The position numbers were made by a program, and so were the translations under genes. A stretch of 64,000 nucleotides of DNA from UBA4408 sp002389785 (GTDB taxonomy: Bacteria > Bacteroidota > Bacteroidia > UBA4408), in NCBI GenBank assembly GCA_035438985.1, contig DAORJK010000002.1:124001-188000 (forward strand), read 5' to 3'. Below, piece after piece: positions 42,501-51,587 of the stretch. Under the pieces are notes generated by a model. It searched no databases. It was not told the origin of the DNA and worked only from the letters and a program-made list of their open reading frames with translations. Each line of letters begins with the position of its first letter. Positions within the stretch are counted from its first letter, which is position 1.

Positions 42501-45333
42501 TGGCCATCGGATTAGCCGCATTAGGATTACTTAATCCGGAAGCCGGCGACCATGAATAGGCGCTTCCTGCAACTGCCGGTGCGCCAATTTGAGCACTGTC
42601 GTTACGACAAATAGTTTGAGGTGCTCCTGCAGTAGCTGATCCAATCGCATTTAAACTGATGATAACTTTATTTGAATCAATACATCCCGTAAGTGTATCT
42701 GTTTCAATTAAAGTATATTCTGTTTGTACCAATGGTGAAGATATTGGATTTGAAATAGTGGTAAAATTTAATCCCGTAGCTGGCGACCATTGATAAATAT
42801 GATTCGCCGTACTTGGACCTCCGATATTAATGGATGTCCCAAAACAAATGGTATCGTTTGCAATTACAGTAGCAGCGGGTAAACTATTCACGGTTACTAC
42901 TACTGTATCATTCATAAAACAGCCGGTACTTAAAATAGCTTGTGTTAAAATGTAGGTAGTTGTTACGGTTGGATTTGCAATTGGATCGCTGATTGTGTCG
43001 GCGCTTAAACCGGCAGCCGGTATCCATAAATAAGAATTTCCTGGAGTAGCAACCGAACCAATTCCAACACTTTGTCCAAAACAAATAGATTTATCAGATC
43101 CGGCATTTTTTGATGGCACAGCATTTATTGAAACAAAAATTGAATCTGTATTCACACAGCTGTTGCTGTCGGTAACCGTCAATAAGTAAGTGGTATTCAC
43201 TGAAGGACTTGCAAGTGTAAGTGATGCTGAAGCATTCCCTAATCCCGCGGCCGGAGTCCAACTATAAGTGCTACCGTTTGGTATAGTGGTAGAGCCAATT
43301 ACGATGCTATCACCCAAACAAAATGCGGTACTATCGCTACCAGCTTCTGCTACCGGCAGAGGGTTTATTTTTACCTTCATGGTATCAGCTGCAACACAAC
43401 TATTGCTATCTGTCACAACTACGAAATAAGTAGTATTTACAAGAGGATTTGCTGTTGGGTTAGCAAGGGTTGAATCGTTTAAACCACCTAAGGTATTCCA
43501 AACAAAAGTTGAACCTGTTGGACCGGTAGGTGCACCACCAATTGTGGTTGAACTTCCAATACAAATTGCTTTGTCCACTCCGGCATTTACAGTAGGTAAT
43601 GAGTTAACCGTTACTACTACTGTATCCTTGTTCACGCAATTGGTTGAAAGATTGGTCATGGTTACTACATAGGTTGTTGTAACGGTTGGATTTGCATTTG
43701 GGTTAGAAGTGGTAGTGCTACTTAACGCAGTTGCCGGTGACCAACTATAACTGAATCCAGCACTATTGGCAGTACCTAATTGGGTACTTGCTCCACGGCA
43801 AATTGCACGATCAGCTCCTGCAGTAGCTGCGGGCAATACATTTACGTTCACGGCAAAGTTTACTACCGACGATACGCAATTTAAATCATTGGTTTCTGTA
43901 TAGGAAACATTTCCATTGGGTCCATTACCCCAATCTACTAATATTGCGTGTGTTCCATTTCCTGAAACGATGGTTCCTCCAGTTACAGTCCAGTTAAAGG
44001 TTGAACCCGTAATGGCAGGAACACTGTAAGCTACTCCGGTTTGTTTTGCACAAACACTTACGGCACCTGTTATTGCATTTGGCACCAAGGGTGCAACATT
44101 TATCGTATAAACTGCATTCAAGGTTTTGCGAGGACAACCATTGTCATAAGCTCGCACAAAAAATTGGTAGGAACCGGCTTGTGTGCAGGAACTATTCCAG
44201 CAAAACTGACTACTTACATTTTGCAAGGCTGAATCAGCTGAAAAAGTAGCAGGAGGATTTGTTACTAATCCATTGAATATATCACCACTTGCCGATAAAA
44301 ATAAACTATCTGTTGGGTCAGAAAATCCAATATCAAAACAAATAGCTTGTCCTGCCCGAATATTATAAGTGGTTATAACGGCATTTGAATCAACATCAAT
44401 AGCTTGATTTGGGCTTGTGTTAGGCGGACAACTAATTACAATTATTTGTAAATCCCTTCGCGTTATTCCAATAGGGTTAGGATTAGTGCCTCTGAATTCT
44501 TTTATCTCGACTGCAACTACATAAAATCCAATTCCGGGAGGTGAGTATTGTGTTAAACCGGTTGCACCGTTAATTTGTGCTGTACCTCCTGGGCCAAAAG
44601 GTTGTGTCACACTAAAAGTAGGATTGTAAGGAGTTGTTGCAATTGGATAAGTGTAAGTAGCCGGCGGATTCCATTGTGTAGCACCCGTTAAATCTTGAAA
44701 TGGTGAAACAAACGAATAAGTTAGCAAATCGCCGTCTGGGTCAATTACTGAATTCAGTAAACTCGTTGTATCGCTCACACATAAATAGGGTACAGGAGCA
44801 TCCACAAATACAGGTGAACTGTTATTTACAAAGGCTGGTGGAACGTAAGCATAAAAGCTCATCCCTAAATTATTTCCAGCTGCATCAATGTTTAAAATTT
44901 GTGTATTTCGGCAACAGGTTTCTACCATTAAATGATACCCTTGTGCTTGCAAGGGTAAATCGATAGTCGCCGAATAAACACCTTTTTCAACACACACATT
45001 AGGATTAAAAGTACAGCCTCCACCACTTGGTAAAACAACGGGACTGGTAACTACGGGTCCAATATTGGTGCTCGAAAAAAGCACTTTGTTTACATTGCTT
45101 GTATTTTCAATATAGGCACCAAGGTTGATGTTAGGACTAAATTGTGAACTCCCTACGTCGCATCTTCTGTACATCGTTACAACTACATCGTAAGTGGCTG
45201 TTTGAGTTTGTGCATTGAAACTAACGTAGGTATAATTTAAGCTTCCTCCCATTAAGTGTGTTGCAAAAGTTGAAGCAGCAGATCCTATTAGAAGTAGGGC
45301 GATTAAGGTGATTTTAAAAATTGAATTTTTCAT
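39511..45333 (-). CDS. Giant surface protein, 16 tandem Ig/PKD-like repeats, T9SS type B C-terminus
   Basis: A 1940-residue protein with a signal peptide (about 1-25, ending Phe-Ala). Residues 25-500 hold an N-terminal region starting His-Leu-Met-Gly-Gly-Ser-Leu-Asn-Tyr, common at the start of such proteins, and an Ig-like segment. Then come 16 near-identical repeats of about 79 residues, each with Ala-Gly-x-Asp-x-x-Ile-Cys near the start, Tyr-x-Trp-(Ser/Thr)-Pro-Ala in the middle, Thr-Thr-Thr-Tyr-Ile-(Val/Leu), a second Cys, and Val-Asn-Pro-Leu-Pro at the end. The paired Cys suggests one disulfide per repeat. A PKD domain and the gliding-motility-associated C-terminal domain (Ile-Thr-Pro-Asn-Gly-Asp-Gly-Val-Asn-Asp) close it. 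Probably a cell-surface adhesin or filament. Confidence 0.92.
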   Translation of the reverse strand: MKNSIFKITLIALLLIGSAASTFATHLMGGSLNYTYVSFNAQTQTATYDVVVTMYRRCDVGSSQFSPNINLGAYIENTSNVNKVLFSSTNIGPVVTSPVVLPSGGGCTFNPNVCVEKGVYSATIDLPLQAQGYHLMVETCCRNTQILNIDAAGNNLGMSFYAYVPPAFVNNSSPVFVDAPVPYLCVSDTTSLLNSVIDPDGDLLTYSFVSPFQDLTGATQWNPPATYTYPIATTPYNPTFSVTQPFGPGGTAQINGATGLTQYSPPGIGFYVVAVEIKEFRGTNPNPIGITRRDLQIIVISCPPNTSPNQAIDVDSNAVITTYNIRAGQAICFDIGFSDPTDSLFLSASGDIFNGLVTNPPATFSADSALQNVSSQFCWNSSCTQAGSYQFFVRAYDNGCPRKTLNAVYTINVAPLVPNAITGAVSVCAKQTGVAYSVPAITGSTFNWTVTGGTIVSGNGTHAILVDWGNGPNGNVSYTETNDLNCVSSVVNFAVNVNVLPAATAGADRAICRGASTQLGTANSAGFSYSWSPATALSSTTTSNPNANPTVTTTYVVTMTNLSTNCVNKDTVVVTVNSLPTVNAGVDKAICIGSSTTIGGAPTGPTGSTFVWNTLGGLNDSTLANPTANPLVNTTYFVVVTDSNSCVAADTMKVKINPLPVAEAGSDSTAFCLGDSIVIGSTTIPNGSTYSWTPAAGLGNASASLTLASPSVNTTYLLTVTDSNSCVNTDSIFVSINAVPSKNAGSDKSICFGQSVGIGSVATPGNSYLWIPAAGLSADTISDPIANPTVTTTYILTQAILSTGCFMNDTVVVTVNSLPAATVIANDTICFGTSINIGGPSTANHIYQWSPATGLNFTTISNPISSPLVQTEYTLIETDTLTGCIDSNKVIISLNAIGSATAGAPQTICRNDSAQIGAPAVAGSAYSWSPASGLSNPNAANPMASPDSTTTYTLTETIISTGCNNTNTVVVTVNQLPAASAGPDLFLCPSPGNNVILNGSGGSTYAWSPNYNLSDSTLANPTANPDSTTNYFVLVTDTNGCHLTDTMEVLVFPIVPVDAGFNRTICLKDSVTIGGIQTAPVGSTFLWTPATGLDNPTLGNPKASPATTTTYIVTVTNDTCHGSDTVIVFVNPIPDAVVGQSRNLCINDSTVIGAADVIGNTYAWVSNPAGFTSTNANPTVHPVVTTTYILTETITATGCFKTDSITITVKPLPTTSAGSDKTICIGSPVNIGGTPTGPTGSTFVWSPATGLSQTTIANPNASPATTTTYIVQVTDLFTCINRDTVVVNVNPLPIVSAGSNLQLCINDTIAIGGAPTGPAGATYAWTPAASLVNATVANPLAHPTVSTNYIVTVTDTNGCVNKDTMNVNVNPLPVLNAGANRAICFGDSTQLGGSPFAVNSTFSWSPAAGLSLPNISQPMASPATTTDYVLTVTNNLTSCVNHDTVTVTVITLPLALTGPDVPVCIGDSIQIGDVAVLGNTYSWSPSIGLSSTSVSNPFAHPTTTTTYTLTETNTLTGCFKVDSVVVTVNPLPLATVTSDQTICLLQTVSIGAAAVSGNTYSWTPSAGLTNATDANPGASPAATTTYILTETITATGCFNSDTVTVNVNPLPPANAGIDKAICFGKSVQIGGAANAGNTYLWSPVTALDTITSSQPIANPTQTTVYILTETITATGCQKQDTITVTVNPLPVIVTSGNAGVCSTDSIQLTANGGSTYLWSPASGLSNVNSNQPMASPSDTITYQVIVTTQFGCVDSALLHIDVNPLPIANASFVYTPTCDGLKAAYTNTSAISNGENLTYIWKFGDDQTSTEENPEHTFAYGQIYTTVLTAISQNLCKSEFSIVNDVLAQKDNVKISLSNVITPNGDGVNDCFYYKADGSLDECSELWVYNRWGKEIFKSSNSENCWDGKDKNGNLVENGVYFYVYKIQDFKANGNINVYR
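40036..43831 (-). repeat. 16 tandem coding repeats of about 237 bp
   Basis: In-frame tandem array within the giant surface gene. Units run 76-80 codons without gaps. Some units (for example around 41400, 41630 and 43530) share near-identical DNA for the Gly-Gly-x-Pro-Thr-Gly-Pro turn, consistent with recent duplication, while others have diverged to about half identity. Confidence 0.85.
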
Positions 45334-45396
45334 AGGGTTTTTTGTACTGAGTTATTTTTATCGTGTTGAAAGGCTTAATTTGGTTATGGTTTATGA

Positions 45397-48300
45397 TTAT
45401 TCTAAAGTGATTTTACGAGTTATTTGTTGCTTATCACTCAGTATTTTTAAGATGTAAATTCCTTTTGAAAAGCTACTCATATCAAATGTTTCAGAGTAAT
45501 TTGATGAAACTGATACATTTTTGCTAAGTACGGTTCTTCCTAAAACATCTGTTACTTCAATTGCTAATTCTTTATTTCCTTCAAAAGAATAATTTAATTG
45601 AATGATTCCATTGCTTGGATTTGGGAATACTTGTAACGATTCACCAGCTGCCAAATCATTTGTAGCCAGAGTGTGTCGTATAAATACTGTATAATCCTCT
45701 ACTTGTCCATAAGTAACATTTCCGCAAGCATTGGTTATATTGATAAAATCTGACATCACTCGCATTCTTAAATTCGTATAAAATACAACACCGGTTGCTG
45801 GAACATTGATAATTCCGGTATGCGTTAGCAAAGAGTTATTTGCATATACCAATTCATTGGGACTATTAAAATTTCCATTGTTATTGTAGTCAATATATAC
45901 CCGTACATTTTCGGCTTGACCTGCACCGGTTGTAACACTTATGCTCGTTGGTAGCCCACCGTCCAAAGTGGTATCTCTAATGCTGCAGCTGTAATCTTTG
46001 TAACTGTCGCTTCCTCCTGCGGTAGTGTTATTAATAGTTCCCATGGTAACATTATAAATACCGTTGTTGCAGCAATAGTTTGTGGTTATTGGTGAACAGG
46101 CTGCATTGATTGGACCATTTCCCAATGTTACAGTTATATAATTAGAGATGGTTAAAGTGTCACCACCATTTGCGTTATAAACCATTAAGGTTACAGAGTA
46201 GGTTCCACTACTTGTATAAGTATGTGTAGGATTGGTTTGTGTAGAGGTTGCACTCGCATCACCAAAATCCCAAACTTGACTGGTTGCATTGCTTGAAGTG
46301 TTAGTAAAACTTACTACACCATTACACGTTAATAAAGTATTCGCAGTAAAACCTGCAGCAGGCGGATTTGAATTTGGTAGAATGGTTATTCCATAATCTT
46401 CAGTTTGGCCTAATAATGGTTGAGTACATGCAGTAGTTAATGGATTTGAATTATCAGATGTAATTCGCATACGCAAGGGTGTATTTGTTACAGCATTGCT
46501 TGGAATGTTAATGTTTCCGGTATGGTTAGCGAGATGATTTAAATCGGTATACACAACCTCGTTACCGGTATTAAATACACCATCATTGTTATAGTCTATC
46601 CAAATACGAACATTTTCATTGTAAATAGGTCCGGTTGTAATTGAAACAGGATAAGATAATCCTGCCATTACAGAACTTTGCAACAAGCAGCTGTAATCAC
46701 TATATCCATCAACTCCATCATTGGTCGAATTATTAATGGTCGAAAATGTTACATTGTAAATACCTACTCCACAGCAATAACCGCTTGTGGCAGGAGAACA
46801 ACTTGGACTAATAGGACCTGGACTTGTTGAAACTACATTAATATACGCTGTCTTTACTAAAGTATCAGTACCGTAAATACTGCTTGCAATTAATGTTACT
46901 GTATAAATTCCTGTAGCACTGTATTGATGGGTTGGATTTTGTTGGGTTGAAATTGCTGAACTATCACCAAAATTCCACTCCCATGATGTTACTAAGTTGG
47001 TTGTTTCATCTGTAAAATTAACCAAACCGCCACATGAAATGGTAATATCGGCACTAAATTGAGCAACTGGCAGGGCAGTGTTAGGTTTTACAATTACAGT
47101 ATAATCTTCAACTTGGCCACGGTTGGGATTGTTGCAGGCTCCGGGAGTACTACCGGCAAAATCTGTCCAAACTCTCATACGCAAAGGAGTATTTAAAACA
47201 GCCACACCGGTTGGAATAGTTAAAGATACCGATGGATTATACTGGTTGTTCGAAGTCAATACCAATTCAGAAGTCCCAAAGCTTCCGTCGTTGTTGCAGT
47301 CAATCCATACACGTGTATCTTGTGCGTTTGAAATGCCGGTTTCTATTGATAATAAATTGGCAAATCCTTCGGTCACTTCGGTGGATTTAATGCAAGTGAA
47401 ATCTTGATATCCTTCGCTACCTGCGCCGCTTGGATTGTTAATGGATGCATAAGTAACATTATATACTCCATAACCACAGCAATATAAAGTAGTTGACGGG
47501 CTGCAGCTAGGAGCAATTGGAGCAGCACCAAGAGTTACATTTACATAAGCTGATTTAACAAGCGTATCTTCACCAAATGCATTGGTTGTTATTAATGTTA
47601 CAGTATAGGTTCCTGATACAGTATAACTATGTGCAGGATTTTGCGATTGAGAAGTAGTGTTGTCACCGAAATCCCAATCCCAGGTACTTGGACTATTCGT
47701 TGAAAGGTCCGTAAATACAACATTTCCACTACATGTAACTGGTGCATCTACTGTAAAATTACTCAGCGGAGGATTCGTATTTTGTAAGATGGTAACAGTA
47801 TAATCTTCGGCTTGACCAAAATCATAGGTACTGCAAGGTGCAGGAATATTTACACTGAAATCAGAATCAGCAGCAACACGCATACGCAAAGGGGTATTTA
47901 ATACAGCTCCTACCGGTATAACCACCGAGGTTGTCGCAGCAACTGCGCTGTTTACTGATAGCACCGTTTCAGTTGAGGTACTAAATACACCATCGTTATT
48001 AAAATCTATCCAAGCTCTGAAATTTTGTGTGACCGAACCGGTTGAACTTAATGATAAATTATAGGCTGAACCTTCATATACATCTGTAAAACCAATACAA
48101 GCAAAATCTTCATAACCGGTATTTCCGGCTGCCGAACTTGAATTTATTGTATTGAACTGAACTGAGGTCAGTCCAAAACCTCCAAATGGAGTAGTAGAAG
48201 TTGGGGTACAGGTCGCAGCTGCAGCTCCCCCTGACGAAATTGTTAAATAATTTGTTTTAATTAATGTATCTGAACCAAAACTATTGGTAGTTATTAAAGA

Positions 48301-49092
48301 TACAGTATAAACTCCCGGATGGGCATAAGTGTGAGTTGGATTTTGAGTAGTATCAATCGCAGTAGTATCTCCAAAGTCCCAAGCCCAAGAACTAACCAAA
48401 CAACAAGAGGAATCCTTAAATTGAACTGTATTTTGGCAAGTATTGGTAACGTTTGCTCCGAATTTAGTTACCGGAGGAATTGATGAAGGTGTGTAAGTAA
48501 TGCGCATGTTCGGGCGATTGGCCGATACTGTGCCGGTTAAAGCATTACAAACGGTAGTAGAATTATCCTGACGAAAACTACTAACACTTTGAAAGCCAGT
48601 AGTTGTATAGGTCATGGAGGGGTTTGAATTAAGAAAACCTGTATTGTTAAAACAGGTTTGAATTAATAAATTGGAGGTTCCATCCCAAAAAAATGGAGTT
48701 GACAAGGTATGTGTATTCCAACCAACCGTAACAGGGTAGGTGCCGGCAGGTAAAACGGTTGTTAATCCGCTTGCAAAACCTGTAGTTGCAATAGTTTGGC
48801 TAGTGGCCTTCATCCCAATTGAAAAATTGAGTAAGGTAGTTGGAAAATTCATGGCAGTAACATTAAAGGCTATCGCCGAAATATCACCAGGTGCTACACC
48901 TAAATTGCTTAACTCAGAAGCTAAAATTAGGATATCGTGTTTCGCTCCCCAAAAAAAATTTCCATAAGGACAAGGATAAGCGTTATTGCCATTAACACTT
49001 GTACCTGTTCCAATGGTGACAGTAGTTTGTGCACTACTGTTAAAAAGGTTGCAAAGCATGGCAGCGATAAGAAGTACTAAAATTTTTTTCAT
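45397..49092 (-). CDS. Surface protein with four PKD-GEVED units and T9SS type A sorting domain
   Basis: A 1231-residue protein with a signal peptide (about 1-21, Ser-Ser-Ala-Gln). A 190-residue N-terminal domain is followed by four copies of a 225-235-residue unit. Each unit has a PKD domain (Trp-x-Trp-(Asp/Asn)-Phe-Gly-Asp ... Asn-Pro-x-His-x-Tyr ... Gly-x-Tyr-x-Val-(Thr/Ser)-Leu) and a GEVED domain (Cys-Ser-Pro ... Cys-Cys-Gly ... Arg-(Val/Ala)-Trp-Ile-Asp-x-Asn-Asn-Asp-Gly ... Leu-Arg-Met-Arg-Val ... Gly-Gln-(Ala/Val)-Glu-Asp-Tyr-Thr-Val). The last 80 residues are a type A sorting domain. The Asp-Asn-Asn-Asp-Gly loops look calcium-binding. Adhesion or matrix binding is likely, but no partner can be named. 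It lies 63 bp upstream of the other giant gene on the same strand. Confidence 0.9.
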   Translation of the reverse strand: MKKILVLLIAAMLCNLFNSSAQTTVTIGTGTSVNGNNAYPCPYGNFFWGAKHDILILASELSNLGVAPGDISAIAFNVTAMNFPTTLLNFSIGMKATSQTIATTGFASGLTTVLPAGTYPVTVGWNTHTLSTPFFWDGTSNLLIQTCFNNTGFLNSNPSMTYTTTGFQSVSSFRQDNSTTVCNALTGTVSANRPNMRITYTPSSIPPVTKFGANVTNTCQNTVQFKDSSCCLVSSWAWDFGDTTAIDTTQNPTHTYAHPGVYTVSLITTNSFGSDTLIKTNYLTISSGGAAAATCTPTSTTPFGGFGLTSVQFNTINSSSAAGNTGYEDFACIGFTDVYEGSAYNLSLSSTGSVTQNFRAWIDFNNDGVFSTSTETVLSVNSAVAATTSVVIPVGAVLNTPLRMRVAADSDFSVNIPAPCSTYDFGQAEDYTVTILQNTNPPLSNFTVDAPVTCSGNVVFTDLSTNSPSTWDWDFGDNTTSQSQNPAHSYTVSGTYTVTLITTNAFGEDTLVKSAYVNVTLGAAPIAPSCSPSTTLYCCGYGVYNVTYASINNPSGAGSEGYQDFTCIKSTEVTEGFANLLSIETGISNAQDTRVWIDCNNDGSFGTSELVLTSNNQYNPSVSLTIPTGVAVLNTPLRMRVWTDFAGSTPGACNNPNRGQVEDYTVIVKPNTALPVAQFSADITISCGGLVNFTDETTNLVTSWEWNFGDSSAISTQQNPTHQYSATGIYTVTLIASSIYGTDTLVKTAYINVVSTSPGPISPSCSPATSGYCCGVGIYNVTFSTINNSTNDGVDGYSDYSCLLQSSVMAGLSYPVSITTGPIYNENVRIWIDYNNDGVFNTGNEVVYTDLNHLANHTGNINIPSNAVTNTPLRMRITSDNSNPLTTACTQPLLGQTEDYGITILPNSNPPAAGFTANTLLTCNGVVSFTNTSSNATSQVWDFGDASATSTQTNPTHTYTSSGTYSVTLMVYNANGGDTLTISNYITVTLGNGPINAACSPITTNYCCNNGIYNVTMGTINNTTAGGSDSYKDYSCSIRDTTLDGGLPTSISVTTGAGQAENVRVYIDYNNNGNFNSPNELVYANNSLLTHTGIINVPATGVVFYTNLRMRVMSDFINITNACGNVTYGQVEDYTVFIRHTLATNDLAAGESLQVFPNPSNGIIQLNYSFEGNKELAIEVTDVLGRTVLSKNVSVSSNYSETFDMSSFSKGIYILKILSDKQQITRKITLE

Positions 49093-49128
49093 AAAATTTC
49101 TTAATAAGGGTTATTATTTGAAGGGTAA

Positions 49129-49136
49129 CAAATGTA
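49129..49136 (-). promoter_or_regulatory. -7 promoter element (TAnnTTTG) for the PKD-GEVED gene
   Basis: TACATTTG on the minus strand, 36 bp before the ATG at 49092. A TTTG at 49152-49155 lies upstream with a 15-bp spacer, a little short for the standard -33. Confidence 0.5.
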
Positions 49137-49334
49137 AAAAAATCTTTGGTACAAATGAGTCGCATTTATTTCTATTGGTAAGTAGTTGATAAACAAGAAG
49201 TAATAAATCATTTTGGGCTCCTTTTTTAGGAATAAATTAAACCTCATTTCCAATTTAGCATACTTATTAGCCATAATTTGTTAAAATCTCTTTCATCGAA
49301 ACCACTTTATCTTTAGTAATATTACAAATATTTA

Positions 49335-49377
49335 CCACCTAAGGAAACTATAGGCTAAAGGTTTCGTATACAGGTGG
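49335..49377 (+). promoter_or_regulatory. Structured leader element upstream of the EPS operon
   Basis: Two nested inverted repeats: CCACCT / AGGTGG (49335-49340 with 49372-49377) and GAAAC / GTTTC (49344-49348 with 49361-49365), closing a 12-base loop, with a 3/6-base internal loop between the stems. It is followed by AT-rich sequence and the TTG start at 49406. It could be a cis-regulatory RNA or a paired operator. It lacks a tight U-tract, so it is not an obvious terminator. Confidence 0.45.
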
Positions 49378-49405
49378 CATTTATTTAATTTTTAGTTCAG
49401 TTAAG

Positions 49406-51541
49406 TTGAAAAAACACACTATTTCTCATTTGCAAAAAAGTCGTAAAGAAGGCTATACTTTTTACCGAAATCATATTTTAATTTTACTCCTTGGGTGTTT
49501 TATTACCGGTGTATTTCAGGTGCAAGCTCAAATTGCTGATAGTCCTATCGATAAACAATTTGAAGAGATAAAGAAAAAACTGCGGGTTACCATTGATGCA
49601 CACCTCCTTAAAACCAGTGCCGAACAAGCTCCTGCAAATGTTAATTTGTTAAATCCATTGTATTCCATTACCGGCTCCGATGCAGCAAGTGACATGCATA
49701 ATCGAATGTATCAAGCCGAACGACGATTTGAAGCCAAGGACAAAGGTTTTCGAATAGTTGGATCCTATGCCGATAATTTTAATGCCAATTCATCCGATGA
49801 GATTGGTTATGTGTATAAGCGTGTTGTGCAGACAGGCTTAGAATGGAATATTTTAAATAACGGATTAGCCGGAAATAGAATAAATTTAAAAGAATTTAAG
49901 ACGAATGCCAAGATTAAAAATCTCATTTATGATCGCCAAATTCGAAGCAATAATTCAATTGAGCTGGTAAATAATATCACTAGTATATTTACTCGCTATA
50001 AAATTCAAAAGTTAAACGATTTATTGGTCTTACTGAACCAGCAGATAGAAATTTCAAAAAAAATATACTACCTCAAATTTATTTCCTGGGAAGAGGTTAC
50101 CGAGTTACTTACTCGTAAAGCCGAAGTAGAAACATCTATTCGCAATTTTATACCCCAAGTCAGAACCACTCCATTTGATACCGTAAGTGTCGCAAACTTG
50201 CCGATTGTAGATGTGAATCTCGATAAATTAATTGCTGTTTATAAAGCAAATCAAAAAAATGATACGCTTGCCGAGTTGCGAACAAAAGCTGCATATTATC
50301 AAAATAAAACAATAAAGGAAGTTGCTTTTAAAACATCTCTCAAATACAATTACTACGATTCACGTGTGTTAATTGCTGATCGTAATTTCATGTCTTTTGG
50401 AGCCACCTTATCTATACCATTCCCTTTGCAAAGCCATGTCAACAAACAGCTAACCCAAATTCAAAGAGAAGAGTATGCATTTGAATCGAAGGAACAAATT
50501 AATGAAGAGTTAAATATTTTATTCAACGATTACAACATCTACAAAAACAATTTAAAACAGTACATTAAAGTTTATCAAACCCGCGCTTTGCTCCAAAACA
50601 AAATTAGAATCGAATCCAATAAGGAAGCGCTCGACGACCCTTCTTACAGCCCAATTCGGATTGTTGCAATGATTGCAGAATTGTTGGCTTCTGAAATAGA
50701 TTTAATTGACAAGCAGCAAGCAACTTATACCTCCCTGGTAACTATTTACAAACACCTTCCGGCTGGAAATGTTACTGATTTTATTGAACCTGTGAACCTC
50801 GATGATTTTGTTCCAAAACGTAGCACCGATCGACGATTATACATCTGGTATTCAACCTTTAAGGAAACCGACAATAACTTTATTTATCAATACATTAAGA
50901 ACAATGAAATAAAAGGTGTAATGCTTGGCCTTGGCGAATATCTTGAACTAAAAGTAAAAGGCGAAGACTTGATAAAGATGCTTCGAAAGGACAATATACC
51001 GGTACAAATTATTTATTCAAATAAGGAGTTAATTGATCCAACCAATTCAACTGCTTTAGTGAACGCTTTGGCAGCAGCTAGCAAAATTCAAGGAATACGA
51101 GGTATACACTTGGATGTAGACGTTAGCAATTTTCCAGATTATATAGCAAACCGACAAAAGTACGCTGAGTACTACATTAATATGATTAAAGTTGCTCAAA
51201 TATATTTGAAGGATAAAAACTTACGCTTAACAGTTTCGTTACCATTAACCTACGATTCAGGAAAATTAGATAGTGTATTTAGTTTGGTTGATAAAGTATA
51301 CCTCTATGCCAACGACAATAAAGAGGAAACGTTTATCAAAGGAAAAATACAAAGTAAATTTGCGAAATTAAAGGATAAAATTGTAGTAGTTTTGCGTACG
51401 TCTAACTTTTACGACAGATTTTCATTTGAAGATTACATTGAACGACTTTCTAAATCAATAAAAGTAAATAATTTTGCTGTAAATGATTTAAAAGGCTTGT
51501 TGATTTTAGAAGATAGAGTATTTAATAAGTTGGATAAATAG
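49406..51541 (+). CDS. TolC-like outer-membrane protein fused to a TIM-barrel-like domain
   Basis: A 711-residue protein starting at TTG; there is no ATG before residue 96, and the signal peptide (hydrophobic core at about 24-38, then Val-Gln-Ala-Gln) requires this start. Residues about 50-460 alternate long amphipathic helices with short strands in two similar halves, as in TolC-type outer-membrane channels. Residues about 475-711 form a distinct alpha/beta domain with regular strands: Gly-Val-Met-Leu-Gly-Leu, Val-Gln-Ile-Ile-Tyr-Ser, Gly-Ile-His-Leu-Asp-Val-Asp-Val, Leu-Thr-Val-Ser-Leu-Pro, Val-Tyr-Leu-Tyr-Ala and Val-Val-Val-Leu-Arg-Thr. This looks like a GH18- or GH153-like TIM barrel with an Asp-Val-Asp cluster. 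It heads the operon with the HlyD, TackOD1/GGDEF and GT2 genes. Confidence 0.75.
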   Translation: MKKHTISHLQKSRKEGYTFYRNHILILLLGCFITGVFQVQAQIADSPIDKQFEEIKKKLRVTIDAHLLKTSAEQAPANVNLLNPLYSITGSDAASDMHNRMYQAERRFEAKDKGFRIVGSYADNFNANSSDEIGYVYKRVVQTGLEWNILNNGLAGNRINLKEFKTNAKIKNLIYDRQIRSNNSIELVNNITSIFTRYKIQKLNDLLVLLNQQIEISKKIYYLKFISWEEVTELLTRKAEVETSIRNFIPQVRTTPFDTVSVANLPIVDVNLDKLIAVYKANQKNDTLAELRTKAAYYQNKTIKEVAFKTSLKYNYYDSRVLIADRNFMSFGATLSIPFPLQSHVNKQLTQIQREEYAFESKEQINEELNILFNDYNIYKNNLKQYIKVYQTRALLQNKIRIESNKEALDDPSYSPIRIVAMIAELLASEIDLIDKQQATYTSLVTIYKHLPAGNVTDFIEPVNLDDFVPKRSTDRRLYIWYSTFKETDNNFIYQYIKNNEIKGVMLGLGEYLELKVKGEDLIKMLRKDNIPVQIIYSNKELIDPTNSTALVNALAAASKIQGIRGIHLDVDVSNFPDYIANRQKYAEYYINMIKVAQIYLKDKNLRLTVSLPLTYDSGKLDSVFSLVDKVYLYANDNKEETFIKGKIQSKFAKLKDKIVVVLRTSNFYDRFSFEDYIERLSKSIKVNNFAVNDLKGLLILEDRVFNKLDK

Positions 51542-51587
51542 TAGTTTCGCCATTACAACCGGAGACAACACACACACAAACTAAGGA

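Larger units (their letters stand above)
49093..49405. other. Divergent regulatory region, giant surface genes / EPS operon
   Basis: 313 bp without a gene. It holds the minus-strand -7 element at 49129-49136 and the plus-strand two-part hairpin at 49335-49377, both listed separately. The rest is AT-rich with no recognised motif. Confidence 0.7.

Noticed and set aside
49406..49408. Rejecting the TTG start in favour of a downstream ATG for the TolC-like protein
   Set aside because: The first ATG is at about residue 96 and would remove the signal peptide; no -7 box overlaps this TTG, unlike the spurious ones.
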